Below are positions 14,871 to 25,255 of a stretch of 50,338 bases of DNA, one piece after another. How positions within the stretch are numbered: the first letter of the stretch is position 1; each line of letters begins with the position of its first letter. Location of the stretch: NCBI GenBank assembly GCA_900553785.1, contig USES01000005.1:1-50338 (forward strand), in the 5' to 3' direction. This DNA comes from an uncultured Clostridium sp. (GTDB lineage: Bacteria; Bacillota; Clostridia; TANB77; CAG-465). The notes beneath the pieces are model-generated. The model was given only the letters and a program-made list of their open reading frames with translations. It was not told the origin of the DNA and did no database searches. The translations under genes and the position numbers were made by a program.

Positions 14871-17800
14871 GTGGTTCATGAGGTAAAAAATGGGAAAACT
14901 GTAAGACAAAACTTTTCCAAAATATCTGAAGTAATTGACATGCCAGATTTAATTGAGGTTCAAAAATCATCATATAAGTGGTTTTTAGATTCTGGATTAA
15001 AGGATGTATTTCATGATATTTCGCCTATCGTAGACTACTCAGGTAATCTTATGCTTGAGTTTGTTGATTATAGGTTAGAGGACGAGACTAAATATACAAT
15101 TGAGGAGGCAAAGTCTAGAAATACTACATATGCATCTAGATTACAAGTTAAAGTTCGTTTGCTAAATAAAGAAACAGGAGAAATTAAAGAACAAGAAATT
15201 TTCATGGGCGACTTCCCACTAATGACAGATAACGGAACATTTATTATAAATGGTGCCGAGAGAGTTGTTGTAAGTCAGCTTGTTAGAAGCCCTGGAGTAT
15301 ATTTTGAAAAAGTTAAAGACAAAACTGGAAAACTAATGTATCTTGCTACAGTTATGCCTAATAGAGGAACTTGGCTAGAGTATGAAAGTGATCTTCAAGA
15401 CATGCTTTGGGCACGTGTAGATAGAACTCGTAAAGTTCCTTTGACAACTCTTATAAGAGCGCTTGGAATAGAAAAGGATTCTGAAATTATAGACCTATTT
15501 GAAGATGACATGATTTCTAAATCATTAGAAAAGGATCCAACAAAAACAAGAGATGAGGCGCTACTTGAAATATATAAAAAGTTAAGACCAGGCGAACCTT
15601 TACACGTTGATGCTGCAGAATCACTTTTATACGGCTTACTTTTCGATGAGAGAAGATATGATTTGTCTCGTGTAGGTAGATATAAGTACAACATGAAGTT
15701 GAATATTGCTTCAAGAATAGCAGGGGAAATTGCAGCTGATGATGTTGTTGATGCTGAAACAGGAGAAATATTTGTAAAAGCAGGAGAAAAAATTACTCGT
15801 GACGCAGCAGAAGCTATAAGGACAGCAGGAATAAATGTAGTATATATTACTAAAAATGATAAGAAAGTAAAAATCATTGGTAACAATACAGTAAATATTT
15901 CTAAATATCTTGGAATCGATATAGATAAAGACGTAATAAAAGAAGAAGTTCACTTGCCAGTATTAAAAGAAATACTAGAAAAAATGGAAGGCAAGGACGA
16001 AAAAGAACTTCGCAAAGAAATCAAGAAAAGACGTGAAGACTTAGTTGTAAAACATATTACACTAGATGATATTGTTGCATCAATTAATTATTTTGTTAAT
16101 TTCTTTAATGGTTTAGGAAAGATTGAAGATATAGACCATTTAGGAAATAGACGTGTAAGATGCGTTGGTGAACTTTTACAAAATCAATTTAGAATTGGTT
16201 TAACTCGTCTAGAGAGAGTTGTTCGTGAAAGAATGGCAACGCAAGACCTAGATATTGCTACACCACAAATGTTAATAAACATAAAACCGGTCGTAGGTGC
16301 AATAAAAGAGTTTTTTGGAAGCTCTCAATTATCTCAATTCATGGATCAGATAAACCCACTTGCAGAATTAACACATAAAAGAAGAATCTCTGCATTAGGA
16401 CCTGGAGGTTTGTCTCGTGAAAGAGCAGGATTCGAAGTACGTGACGTTCATTATACTCACTATGGAAGATTGTGCCCTATTGAGTCTCCAGAAGGACCAA
16501 ATATAGGACTTATATCTTCACTTCCAACTTATGCAAGAATAAACAGATATGGATTTATAGAATCTCCATATAGAAGAGTAGACAAAGAAACAGGAGTTGT
16601 TACAAACGATATAGTTTATATGACAGCTACTGAAGAAGATAATTATACAATTGCACAGGCAAATGAACCTTTGGACGAAAAGGGATGCTTTGCAAATAAA
16701 AAAATTAAAGTAAGACGTGTAAACGAAATACTTGAAGTTCCAAAAAATGAAGTAGATTACATGGACGTATCTCCAAAACAACTTGTATCTGTTGCAACAG
16801 CAATGATACCATTCTTGGAGAGTGATGATGCTAAACGTTCGCTAATGGGATCTAACATGCAGCGTCAGGCTGTACCTCTAATAAAAGCAGAGGCCCCAAT
16901 TGTTGCTACAGGAATTGAATATAAAGCAGCTCAAGATTCTGGAACATGCATAAATGCTTCACAAGATGGAACAGTAACTTATGTAAGTGCAGATAAAGTT
17001 ATAGTAGAAGGTAAAAAAGGAAAAGAAGAACATTACCTTACAAAATATAAACGTTCTAACCAAGGTACTTGCCTAAACCAAAGACCTATAGTTACTAAAG
17101 GCCAAAAGGTTAAAGCTGGAGATGTACTAGTAGATGGTTCATCCACAGACCAAGGAGAAATGGCTCTAGGTAAAAATATTCTAGTTGGCTTTATGACTTG
17201 GGAAGGTTACAACTATGAAGACGCTATACTTATATCTGAAGATTTAGTAAGAAATGATGTACTAACATCAATACACATAGAAGATTATGACTGTGAAGCA
17301 AGAGATACTAAACTTGGACCTGAGGAAATAACTCGTGAAATACCAAACGTTGGTGACGATGCTTTAAAAGACCTTGATGAAAATGGTATTATTCGTATTG
17401 GTGCAGAAGTAAGACCAGGTGATATTTTGGTCGGTAAAGTTACTCCTAAGGGAGAAACAGAACTTACTGCAGAAGAAAAACTTCTTCGCGCAATATTTGG
17501 TGAGAAATCTCGTGAAGTAAGAGATACTTCTCTTCGTGTTCCACATGGAGAAGAAGGAACAATTATAGATGTTAAGATATTTACAAGAGAGACTTCAGAT
17601 GAGTTGGCTCCAGGAGTAAATAAAGTTGTAAGAATATATATTGCACAGAAAAAGAAAATATCTGTTGGTGATAAATTATCTGGACGTCATGGTAACAAAG
17701 GTATAATTTCTCGTGTACTTCCAAGAGAAGATATGCCGTATCTTCCTGATGGCACACCACTTCAAATAGTATTAAACCCTATGGGTATTCCATCACGTAT

Positions 17801-18590
17801 GAACGTTGGACAGCTACTTGAGGTACATCTAGGATATATTGCAAACTTGCTTGGCTGGAAAATTGCAACACCAGTATTTGATGGTGCAAAAGAAGAAGAC
17901 ATAGAGTCGTTGTTTGAAAAAGCAGGACTAAGCAAAACATGTAAATTTAAAGTAAGAGATGGTAGAACAGGAGAATTATTTGATAACGAAGTAACTGTAG
18001 GTTACATGTATATGTTAAAACTATATCACTTGGTAGACGATAAGATTCACGCACGTTCAATTGGACCATACTCATTAGTTACACAACAACCATTAGGTGG
18101 TAAAGCACAATTTGGTGGACAGCGTTTTGGTGAGATGGAAGTTTGGGCATTGGAAGCTTATGGTGCATCATATGCTTTGCAAGAAATGCTTACAGTAAAA
18201 TCTGATGATGTTGTTGGAAGATTAAAGACTTATGAAGCAATAGTAAAAGGTGAAAGTGTTCCAGAACCTGGAATACCAGAATCATTTAGAGTACTTATAA
18301 AAGAATTACAAAGCTTAGGCTTGGATATGAGGCTATATAATCACAATGAACAAATTGAGATTAAGGAAATTGCAGATATAACTGAAGATCCTAAAACACT
18401 ACATAAAGTTGAACCAGATGAGCTTATTGCAGATGTTGATGAAGAAGACTTTGTGTTAGATAGTGAAGATGGTTTGAGTATAACAGATGGTGATTTTATA
18501 GATGAAGAAATTGCTGAAGATCAACAAAACGAAGGAACACTCCAAGATGAAGACGAAGATTTATACTTGGACGATTTAGATGATATGTAA
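14871..18590 (+). CDS. rpoB: DNA-directed RNA polymerase subunit beta
   Basis: RpoB forms one side of the RNA polymerase cleft and the rifampicin pocket. Expected motifs are present: GSSQLSQFMDQINPLAELTH (the rifampicin region), GPGGLSRERAG, IESPEGPNIGLISSL and KLSGRHGNKGIISR. I choose GTG 14871, which gives M-V-H-E-V-K-N-G-K like other clostridial RpoB starts and has GGGGGGA seven bases upstream; ATG 14853 would place that site inside the gene. The product is 1239 residues with an acidic C-terminal tail. rpoC follows after 21 bases. Confidence 0.98.
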   Translation: MVHEVKNGKTVRQNFSKISEVIDMPDLIEVQKSSYKWFLDSGLKDVFHDISPIVDYSGNLMLEFVDYRLEDETKYTIEEAKSRNTTYASRLQVKVRLLNKETGEIKEQEIFMGDFPLMTDNGTFIINGAERVVVSQLVRSPGVYFEKVKDKTGKLMYLATVMPNRGTWLEYESDLQDMLWARVDRTRKVPLTTLIRALGIEKDSEIIDLFEDDMISKSLEKDPTKTRDEALLEIYKKLRPGEPLHVDAAESLLYGLLFDERRYDLSRVGRYKYNMKLNIASRIAGEIAADDVVDAETGEIFVKAGEKITRDAAEAIRTAGINVVYITKNDKKVKIIGNNTVNISKYLGIDIDKDVIKEEVHLPVLKEILEKMEGKDEKELRKEIKKRREDLVVKHITLDDIVASINYFVNFFNGLGKIEDIDHLGNRRVRCVGELLQNQFRIGLTRLERVVRERMATQDLDIATPQMLINIKPVVGAIKEFFGSSQLSQFMDQINPLAELTHKRRISALGPGGLSRERAGFEVRDVHYTHYGRLCPIESPEGPNIGLISSLPTYARINRYGFIESPYRRVDKETGVVTNDIVYMTATEEDNYTIAQANEPLDEKGCFANKKIKVRRVNEILEVPKNEVDYMDVSPKQLVSVATAMIPFLESDDAKRSLMGSNMQRQAVPLIKAEAPIVATGIEYKAAQDSGTCINASQDGTVTYVSADKVIVEGKKGKEEHYLTKYKRSNQGTCLNQRPIVTKGQKVKAGDVLVDGSSTDQGEMALGKNILVGFMTWEGYNYEDAILISEDLVRNDVLTSIHIEDYDCEARDTKLGPEEITREIPNVGDDALKDLDENGIIRIGAEVRPGDILVGKVTPKGETELTAEEKLLRAIFGEKSREVRDTSLRVPHGEEGTIIDVKIFTRETSDELAPGVNKVVRIYIAQKKKISVGDKLSGRHGNKGIISRVLPREDMPYLPDGTPLQIVLNPMGIPSRMNVGQLLEVHLGYIANLLGWKIATPVFDGAKEEDIESLFEKAGLSKTCKFKVRDGRTGELFDNEVTVGYMYMLKLYHLVDDKIHARSIGPYSLVTQQPLGGKAQFGGQRFGEMEVWALEAYGASYALQEMLTVKSDDVVGRLKTYEAIVKGESVPEPGIPESFRVLIKELQSLGLDMRLYNHNEQIEIKEIADITEDPKTLHKVEPDELIADVDEEDFVLDSEDGLSITDGDFIDEEIAEDQQNEGTLQDEDEDLYLDDLDDM

Positions 18591-18611
18591 TGGTGAAAGG
18601 GGAAACTTAAA

Positions 18612-21600
18612 ATGGAGAATGTAAAAATAAATACAGAAAACTTTGATAGATTAAGTATTGGTATCGCATCACCAGAGAAGATAAGAGAATGGTCAAAAGG
18701 CGAAGTTAAAAAACCTGAGACAATCAATTATCGTTCCCTAAAACCAGAGCGTGATGGCTTGTTTTGCGAAAAGATTTTTGGACCAACAAAAGATTGGGAA
18801 TGTTATTGTGGAAAATACAAAAAAGTAAGATATAAAGGTATCATATGTGATAGATGTGGAGTTGAAGTAACTAAAAAGAGCGTAAGACGTGAACGTTTAG
18901 GACATATAGAACTTGCGACTCCAGTATCTCACATCTGGTTCTTAAAAGGAATTCCAAGTAGAATGAGTCTAATTATAGACGTATCACCTAAAGCTTTGGA
19001 ACGTGTTGTATACTTTGCAGCATACATAGTTATGGATCCAAAAGATACAGGACTTATGTTTAAACAAATTCTTAATGAAAAAGAATATAGAGAAGCAGTA
19101 GAAAAATACGGCGAAGGCTCATTTGTAGTTGGAACTGGTGCAGAAGCTGTAAGAGAGCTACTAGCATCTGTAGACTTGGAAAAAGAAGAAAAACAAATTC
19201 GTAAAGAGCTTGAAAAAGCAACTCTTCAAAAAAGAGTAAAACTAGTTAAAAGACTAGAAACAATAGAAGCGTTTATTAAATCTGGTAATAAACCTGAATG
19301 GATGATACTAGAAGTAATTCCTGTAATTCCACCAGATTTAAGACCGATGGTACAACTAGATGGTGGTAGATTTGCTACTTCTGACTTGAATGATTTGTAT
19401 CGTAGAGTAATAAACAGAAATAACAGATTAAAAAGACTTATAGAGTTAGATGCTCCGGATATCATTATAAGAAATGAGAAGAGAATGCTTCAAGAAGCAG
19501 TTGATGCTTTGATAGATAATGGTAGACGTGGCAGACCAGTAACTGGTGCAGGAAATAGAGCTTTGAAATCTTTAACAGATATGTTAAAGGGTAAACAAGG
19601 TAGATTTAGACAAAACTTGCTAGGTAAACGTGTTGACTATTCTGGACGTTCAGTTATCGTTGTAGGACCTGAACTTAAGATTTATCAATGCGGACTTCCA
19701 CGTGAGATGGCACTAGAGCTATTTAAACCTTTCGTTATGAAAGAATTAGTAAAACGTGGAATGGCATTTAATATTAAAAACGCAAAAAGAATGGTAGAAC
19801 GTGCTCAAGTAGAAGTATGGGATGTACTAGAAGATGTAATTCAAAACAGACCAGTATTACTTAACCGTGCACCAACTCTTCACAGACTTGGTATTCAAGC
19901 ATTTGAACCAGTACTTGTAGAAGGAAGAGCAATTAAACTTCACCCACTAGTTTGTGCAGCGTTTAACGCAGACTTTGATGGTGACCAGATGGCAGTACAC
20001 GTACCACTATCACCTGAAGCACAAGCTGAAGCAAAATACTTAATGCTTGCATCAAACAACCTATTAAAACCTCAAGATGGTAAAGCTGTTACAGTCCCAT
20101 CTCAGGATATGATACTTGGAAGTTATTATCTAACAGTTGAGTATGATGATGAACCTGGTGTAGGTAAAGTATTTAAAGACGAACAAGAAGCATTTATGGC
20201 ATATGATGCTAAAGTGGTTGGACTTCATGCTCCAATTAAACTTAGAGTATACAAAGAGATTGATGGAAAAATGCAATCTGCCATAATTGATACAACTATT
20301 GGTAGAATTATATTTAACGATATAATTCCTCAAACATTAGGTTATGTAGATAGAACAAAACCTGAAAATGCTTTTAGACAGGAAATAGAATTCCCTGTAA
20401 GAAAGAAAGAAATTGGCCAAATTATAGACATGTGTATTGAAAAATTTGGTATTCCTAGAACTGCAGTAATGCTAGATGATATTAAACGTCTTGGTTATAA
20501 ATATTCAACAGTTAGCGGTATTACAGTTTCTGTATCAGATATGGAAGTTCCAGAATCTCGTGCAAGAATCCTAAAAGAAGCTGATGAAGCAGTAGACGTA
20601 GTATACAAAAACTATAAACGTGGTTTAATTTCTGATGAACAAAGATATAATGAAGTTATTAAAGTATGGACTAAAGCAACAGATGATATACAAGATGCTA
20701 TACTTGCAAATAACAACATCAAAAACCCAATTTACATCATGGCACATACAGGAGCCAGAGGTAATCCAAAACAGATAAGACAGTTATCTGGTATTCGTGG
20801 ACTTATGGCAGATACATCTGGTAAAGCGGTAGAAATTCCAATTCGTTCAAGCTTTAGAGATGGACTTGACGTTCTAGAATATTTCATTTCTTCACACGGT
20901 GCAAGAAAAGGTCTAGCAGATACAGCACTTCGTACAGCTGATTCTGGATACTTAACAAGAAGACTTGTTGATGTTAACCAAGAAGTAATAATTACTGCTG
21001 ATGATTGCGGAACTCATGAAGGACTTGAAGTTGAAGCAATTATGGAAAGTGGTGAGCCAATCGAAAAACTATTCGAAAGAATAGAAGGAAGATATTTAGC
21101 AGATGATGTTAAAGACAGTGATGGCAATGTAATGTATGAAAGAAATACATATATTACTACAGATATTGCAAACAAAATTGTAAAAGCAGGAATTGAAAAA
21201 GTAAAAATTCGTTCAGCTCTTACTTGCGATATGGGTAGAGGCGTATGTGCAAGGTGTTATGGTAAAAACCTTGCAACTGGAGAACCAATATCTGTTGGAG
21301 AAGCAGTAGGTATCATAGCAGCTCAATCAATAGGTGAGCCAGGAACACAGCTTACAATGAGAACTATTCACTCTGGTGGTGTCGCAGGTTCAGATATAAC
21401 TCAGGGTCTTCCTAGAGTTGAAGAATTGTTTGAAGCAAGACGTCCAAAGGGTGTTGCCATAGTATCTGAAATAGGTGGTACAGTTAAGATTACTGCTGTT
21501 GACGAGTTAAATCGTGAAGTAACAGTTACAAGTGAAGATAAAACTGCCCAAACTTACAAAATATATGGCGCAAGACCAGCTGTAAAAGATGGCGATGTAA

Positions 21601-22169
21601 TTAAAGCGGGAGATAAGTTAACAGAGGGATCATTAGATCCACATGACATTATTCGTATCAATGGTGTAACTGCCGTACAAAACTATCTAATTCAAGAAGT
21701 ACAAAGAGTTTATAGAACACAAGGTGTTCATATAAATGATAAGCATATAGAACTTGTTGCAAAACAGATGTTAAGAAAAGTTAAGGTTGACGATAGAGGC
21801 GATACTGAACTTATTGCAGGTTCTATGATAGATATAAATGAATTCAAAGAAGCAAACAAGTTAGCTCGTGAAAGTGGTAAAAAAGAAGCTACTGGAACAA
21901 GAGAACTACTTGGAATTACAAAGGTAGCACTTCTTACAGAATCATTCTTATCTGCAGCTTCATTCCAAGAAACAGCAAGAGTATTAACAGATGCTGCTGT
22001 TAAAGGAAAAGAAGATAAGTTGCTTGGATTAAAGGAAAATGTAATTATTGGTAGATTGATACCAGCAGGTACAGGACTTATAGACTATGCAAACTTAAAA
22101 GTAAAAAATATCAATGAAAAACCACTTGAAGATGAAGAGACAACAGATGTAGAAGATTATATAGAGTAA
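18612..22169 (+). CDS. rpoC: DNA-directed RNA polymerase subunit beta'
   Basis: RpoC carries the catalytic magnesium motif NADFDGDQMAVH near residue 452. The N-terminal zinc site has CYCGKYKK and CDRCGVEVT (residues 60-80), and the second zinc site has CDMGRGVCARCYG in the C-terminal half. The trigger-loop region is IAAQSIGEPGTQLTMRTIH. At 1185 residues the length is normal for Clostridia. GAAAGGGGAAAC gives the ribosome site. A strong terminator follows. Confidence 0.98.
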   Translation: MENVKINTENFDRLSIGIASPEKIREWSKGEVKKPETINYRSLKPERDGLFCEKIFGPTKDWECYCGKYKKVRYKGIICDRCGVEVTKKSVRRERLGHIELATPVSHIWFLKGIPSRMSLIIDVSPKALERVVYFAAYIVMDPKDTGLMFKQILNEKEYREAVEKYGEGSFVVGTGAEAVRELLASVDLEKEEKQIRKELEKATLQKRVKLVKRLETIEAFIKSGNKPEWMILEVIPVIPPDLRPMVQLDGGRFATSDLNDLYRRVINRNNRLKRLIELDAPDIIIRNEKRMLQEAVDALIDNGRRGRPVTGAGNRALKSLTDMLKGKQGRFRQNLLGKRVDYSGRSVIVVGPELKIYQCGLPREMALELFKPFVMKELVKRGMAFNIKNAKRMVERAQVEVWDVLEDVIQNRPVLLNRAPTLHRLGIQAFEPVLVEGRAIKLHPLVCAAFNADFDGDQMAVHVPLSPEAQAEAKYLMLASNNLLKPQDGKAVTVPSQDMILGSYYLTVEYDDEPGVGKVFKDEQEAFMAYDAKVVGLHAPIKLRVYKEIDGKMQSAIIDTTIGRIIFNDIIPQTLGYVDRTKPENAFRQEIEFPVRKKEIGQIIDMCIEKFGIPRTAVMLDDIKRLGYKYSTVSGITVSVSDMEVPESRARILKEADEAVDVVYKNYKRGLISDEQRYNEVIKVWTKATDDIQDAILANNNIKNPIYIMAHTGARGNPKQIRQLSGIRGLMADTSGKAVEIPIRSSFRDGLDVLEYFISSHGARKGLADTALRTADSGYLTRRLVDVNQEVIITADDCGTHEGLEVEAIMESGEPIEKLFERIEGRYLADDVKDSDGNVMYERNTYITTDIANKIVKAGIEKVKIRSALTCDMGRGVCARCYGKNLATGEPISVGEAVGIIAAQSIGEPGTQLTMRTIHSGGVAGSDITQGLPRVEELFEARRPKGVAIVSEIGGTVKITAVDELNREVTVTSEDKTAQTYKIYGARPAVKDGDVIKAGDKLTEGSLDPHDIIRINGVTAVQNYLIQEVQRVYRTQGVHINDKHIELVAKQMLRKVKVDDRGDTELIAGSMIDINEFKEANKLARESGKKEATGTRELLGITKVALLTESFLSAASFQETARVLTDAAVKGKEDKLLGLKENVIIGRLIPAGTGLIDYANLKVKNINEKPLEDEETTDVEDYIE

Positions 22170-22171
22170 AA

Positions 22172-22207
22172 AAATTCCTAAATGGGAAACCATTTAGGAA
22201 TTTTTTA
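22172..22207 (+). terminator. Terminator of rpoBC
   Basis: AAATTCCTAAATGG and CCATTTAGGAATTT form a perfect 14-base stem with loop GAAA and further T. Confidence 0.95.
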
Positions 22208-22363
22208 CAGCGAAAGATGCTATTATAGTGCTGTTTTGTGGCAAATGTTAATATAAAGTGACAAAATTCCTATAAAAATAGCTTGTTTTTAACTGGATTT
22301 TATATTATCATAAAAGGTGTACAGTAGTTGTAACTGTGAGTGTTGGGATAAGTGAGGAAAAAA

Positions 22364-23137
22364 ATGAAATTTAGTGAGAAATTAATAGCTTTAAGAAAAA
22401 GCAAAGGAATGTCACAGGAAGAATTAGGAGAAAAACTTGGAGTGACAAGACAGACAATTTCAAAGTGGGAGCTAGAACAAACAGCGCCAGATATGAATAG
22501 CCTTAATAAAATAAGTGAATTGTTTGATGTAAGTGTTGATTATCTTGCAAATGATAATCGTGGTGAAAACCAAGAACAAGAGAAAACTGTCAACACTGGA
22601 AGCCCTGTTGTTGATGATGAAAAGAGAAAAAAGATACTAATCATAGTGTCAATAGTTTTAGGAATTATAATAATGTTCTATATGGTGTGGTTTTTTGTTG
22701 TAGGTAAAATACTAAACTTTGGAGCAAATATAGGTAAGGACCTTATAAATGCCGGAGTGGATATGGTTGATCAAATTCAAGATGGTATAAAGGATAATCA
22801 AAGTGGAATATACAATGAAATTACAGGAATTACAAACCCAGTAAATGATGACACAGATGAAAAAGAAAACAAACTTAAGCCTAAAGCTTTCAATACTGGA
22901 ATTGAAATGTACAAGGGAACTAGCTATGGTATATTTGCAAAGAGTGCAATAGATGAAATTGTTTCAAGTAACGGAAAAAATAAAAACCAACAAATTAAAC
23001 TAACAATAAATGACGTGGAATATGTGGATTCTGATAAAATGATAGAAGCAAAAAAAGGACTAGATAATATGAGTCAATATGAAATAACATTTAAGTATGA
23101 TGACAACGGATATATTTGCGAAGCTATAATTAAGTAA
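22364..23137 (+). CDS. XRE-family HTH protein with one membrane segment
   Basis: An N-terminal helix-turn-helix (residues 6-60: KLIALRKSKGMSQEELGEKL, then RQTISKWELEQTAPDM) is followed by an acidic linker, one membrane helix (ILIIVSIVLGIIIMFYMVWF, near residue 90), and an outer domain of about 140 residues without a known match. This is the layout of membrane-bound HTH regulators common in Clostridia. ATG 22364 has GTGAGG seven bases upstream; GTG 22352 is less likely. A shared terminator ends it. Confidence 0.8.
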   Translation: MKFSEKLIALRKSKGMSQEELGEKLGVTRQTISKWELEQTAPDMNSLNKISELFDVSVDYLANDNRGENQEQEKTVNTGSPVVDDEKRKKILIIVSIVLGIIIMFYMVWFFVVGKILNFGANIGKDLINAGVDMVDQIQDGIKDNQSGIYNEITGITNPVNDDTDEKENKLKPKAFNTGIEMYKGTSYGIFAKSAIDEIVSSNGKNKNQQIKLTINDVEYVDSDKMIEAKKGLDNMSQYEITFKYDDNGYICEAIIK

Positions 23138-23140
23138 ACA

Positions 23141-23183
23141 AAAGTAGAAGTCTAATGTTAATATTAGGCTTCTACTTTCTTTT
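23141..23183. terminator. Bidirectional terminator
   Basis: AAAGTAGAAGTCTAAT and ATTAGGCTTCTACTTT form a long stem with one mismatch, flanked by A and T runs. It serves the HTH gene and the convergent HD-GYP gene. Confidence 0.85.
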
Positions 23184-24198
23184 ATTTAAATTCGTTAATT
23201 ATTTTTTCTATTTTGTCCATATTATTTTCTACTATTTTTACAAACGTATCAACAAGGTTTTCATCTAATTGAGTACCTTTTACCCTATTTAATTCCTGAA
23301 CAGCTTGTTTAATATCGGCACGTTCTCTATATACTCTCCTCGAGGTAATTGCATCAAATGTATCACATACAGCAAGAAGTCTAGCAAAGTATGGGATATC
23401 ATCTCCTGCTAATCCATCTGGATAGCCTTTTCCATCAATTCTTTCATGATGGTGTCGAATTATAGGGAGACAATTCTTAAATGTTTCGGAGGTAGACAAA
23501 ATATTTTCTCCGATTACAGGATGAAGCTTTATGGCAGCATATTCTTCATCTGTTAGTTTTCCTGGTTTAAGTAAAACAGAATCACTTATACCTATTTTAC
23601 CTATATCGTGGAAGTTTGCAGCCAACTCTATTAGGTTTACGTCATCATCACTAAGATTAAGTTCCCTTGCTAGCATTACTGAATAAGTAGAGACTCTAAC
23701 GGAGTGCTCTCCAGTGTATTTGTCTCTAGCTCCGATCATATTTCTTATAGCGGTTGCAAATTCTATACCGAAGTGATCTATTTTGCTAGACATTTGTTTA
23801 ATACTTTCTATTTGCCTAACATATTTAAATCCGCTTTCAATAAGTAGTATAAGATCGTCAAAATTTGAACCTTTTTCAAAGAATGCTTGTATATCCAAAG
23901 ATCTCATTATATCTATAGATGGTGCAAGTTCTTTATGAGATGACATAAGGATTATGTATAGATCCTTGTCAAATTCACGAACGAGTCTAACAATATCGTC
24001 GCCTTTTACAGTAGGTAGAATGTAATTTATTACGAGAACATCATACTTATTACTTCTTTCTCTTAACTCTTGTAATCCAGCAAGTGGTTCGGTGTATGTT
24101 GTTAAGGTAATGTCATATTTTTTCAACACCAATGCCATAGCGTTCATTAGGTTTATATCATCATCTATTATCATTACATTATTTATATTCTCTGTCAA
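23182..24198 (-). CDS. HD-GYP phosphodiesterase with degenerate receiver domain
   Basis: HD-GYP domains break down cyclic di-GMP. The catalytic motifs are intact: HSVRVSTYSVML, FHDIGKIGI (HD) and HHHERIDGKGYPDG (the HHE and GYP parts). The N-terminal receiver domain has the acidic pair (IIDDD), but the usual phospho-accepting Asp appears to be Asn (YDVLVINYILP), so control by normal phosphorylation is doubtful. TTG 24198 follows GAGGTGA at a good distance; ATG 24231 is the alternative. The product is 338 residues. Confidence 0.87.
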   Translation of the reverse strand: MTENINNVMIIDDDINLMNAMALVLKKYDITLTTYTEPLAGLQELRERSNKYDVLVINYILPTVKGDDIVRLVREFDKDLYIILMSSHKELAPSIDIMRSLDIQAFFEKGSNFDDLILLIESGFKYVRQIESIKQMSSKIDHFGIEFATAIRNMIGARDKYTGEHSVRVSTYSVMLARELNLSDDDVNLIELAANFHDIGKIGISDSVLLKPGKLTDEEYAAIKLHPVIGENILSTSETFKNCLPIIRHHHERIDGKGYPDGLAGDDIPYFARLLAVCDTFDAITSRRVYRERADIKQAVQELNRVKGTQLDENLVDTFVKIVENNMDKIEKIINEFK

Positions 24199-24253
24199 AA
24201 AAATCACCTCATTACGACAATAGTATAGCAAAAAAAATGAATATATACAAGTC

Positions 24254-24442
24254 TTAAGATATATTAAAAGTTCCTAAAGTTATGGTGAAATCATTAGGAA
24301 ATACGGTGATTGATTCAATGGTTATTTTACCTGTTAACAATAACAAAATAACAAGTATTTTGTTTATATCTAAGTTTTCACAGAAGTTACAAGAATCCGA
24401 GTTGGAGTTTGGAAGGTTAAAATTAGATAGAATGTTTTCCAT
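24254..24442 (-). CDS. Small hypothetical protein (62 aa)
   Basis: A near-perfect ribosome site, AGGAGGT, lies six bases before ATG 24442, so this short gene is probably real. The N-terminus is Asn/Ser-rich with two Cys in DSCNFCEN. A hydrophobic stretch, ILVILLLLTG, sits in the middle and the C-terminus is strand-like. No family recognised. It is divergent from the 24511 gene. Confidence 0.6.
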   Translation of the reverse strand: MENILSNFNLPNSNSDSCNFCENLDINKILVILLLLTGKITIESITVFPNDFTITLGTFNIS

Positions 24443-24475
24443 GGATTTACCTCCTATTAAAATATACTATAATAC

Positions 24476-24504
24476 TTGCCTTTTTATGTTTAAAGTAGTA
24501 TAAT
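24476..24504 (+). promoter_or_regulatory. Sigma-A promoter directly before the 24511 start codon
   Basis: TTGCCT (24476-24481) and a perfect TATAAT (24499-24504) are 17 bases apart. The next gene's ATG begins only seven bases after the -10, so transcription should start at or next to the ATG. Confidence 0.75.
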
Positions 24505-24510
24505 TACGCC

Positions 24511-25206
24511 ATGAATGAACAGGAAAATATAGATAATAAATTTAAAACAAATAGTAAAAATGTTTTTTTTATTTTAGTAGCGATGATTGCATCTGCTGTT
24601 ATTTTAGCTTTTTTAATTCAGTTACTTTTAAAAAATAGCAAAATTAATCAAGGAAAATACAGAGTATCTGATGCAATCATAACTAGCCAAACGGAGTTTA
24701 TAGACAAGAGTAAAGAAACTGGTACTTGGTCTTACGACGTTTATCAGAGCAATTCTTTATCGCTACTAGTTAGTGCTGGAGCTGAAATTTCTAGAGCATA
24801 TATATCAGATATTCATGCTAGTAAATCAAGTATAGAGATTAGTCAACAAAATTCGGACATTGCTGTTTTTGCAAACGAAGAGGCGGTATTGGAACTTGCT
24901 TCAGATGTTTCTGAAGATGGCGAAATACTATATGAAATAAATATAAAGAATAAAGACGCTCTAAACAATTTTGAGATATCTTCTGATGTTAATGAAATTA
25001 AGCATGACGCTACTATATTTAAACTTGCAAATATAACTAATTCAGATTTACAGTTTGATATTTCATTTGATTTTAACATACAAGAAAAGGATGGTAGATT
25101 AAGTGTAATGACAGTACAACTTAAACTTCCATATAAGGACATAATAGAAAGTGGATCTTCAGTTACCAGAATAGATGTTGGAGATTTAGTGTTTAAATTA
25201 AAATAA
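24511..25206 (+). CDS. Hypothetical membrane-anchored protein, probably leaderless
   Basis: I do not recognise this 231-residue protein. One membrane anchor, VFFILVAMIASAVILAFLI (about residues 18-36), is followed by an outer domain rich in predicted strands, with Ser/Asp/Glu-rich repeats of mixed pattern. There is no ribosome site before ATG 24511, and the promoter -10 ends seven bases upstream, so the mRNA is probably leaderless. It is followed by the SRP RNA gene, which has its own promoter. Confidence 0.7.
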   Translation: MNEQENIDNKFKTNSKNVFFILVAMIASAVILAFLIQLLLKNSKINQGKYRVSDAIITSQTEFIDKSKETGTWSYDVYQSNSLSLLVSAGAEISRAYISDIHASKSSIEISQQNSDIAVFANEEAVLELASDVSEDGEILYEINIKNKDALNNFEISSDVNEIKHDATIFKLANITNSDLQFDISFDFNIQEKDGRLSVMTVQLKLPYKDIIESGSSVTRIDVGDLVFKLK

Positions 25207-25220
25207 ATGTCGGCCTAGGC

Positions 25221-25249
25221 TTGAAATATACTGATTAGTAGTATATAAT
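25221..25249 (+). promoter_or_regulatory. Promoter of the SRP RNA gene
   Basis: TTGAAA (25221-25226) and TATAAT (25244-25249) are 17 bases apart. The RNA would start near 25256. Confidence 0.85.
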
Positions 25250-25255
25250 ATCTAT

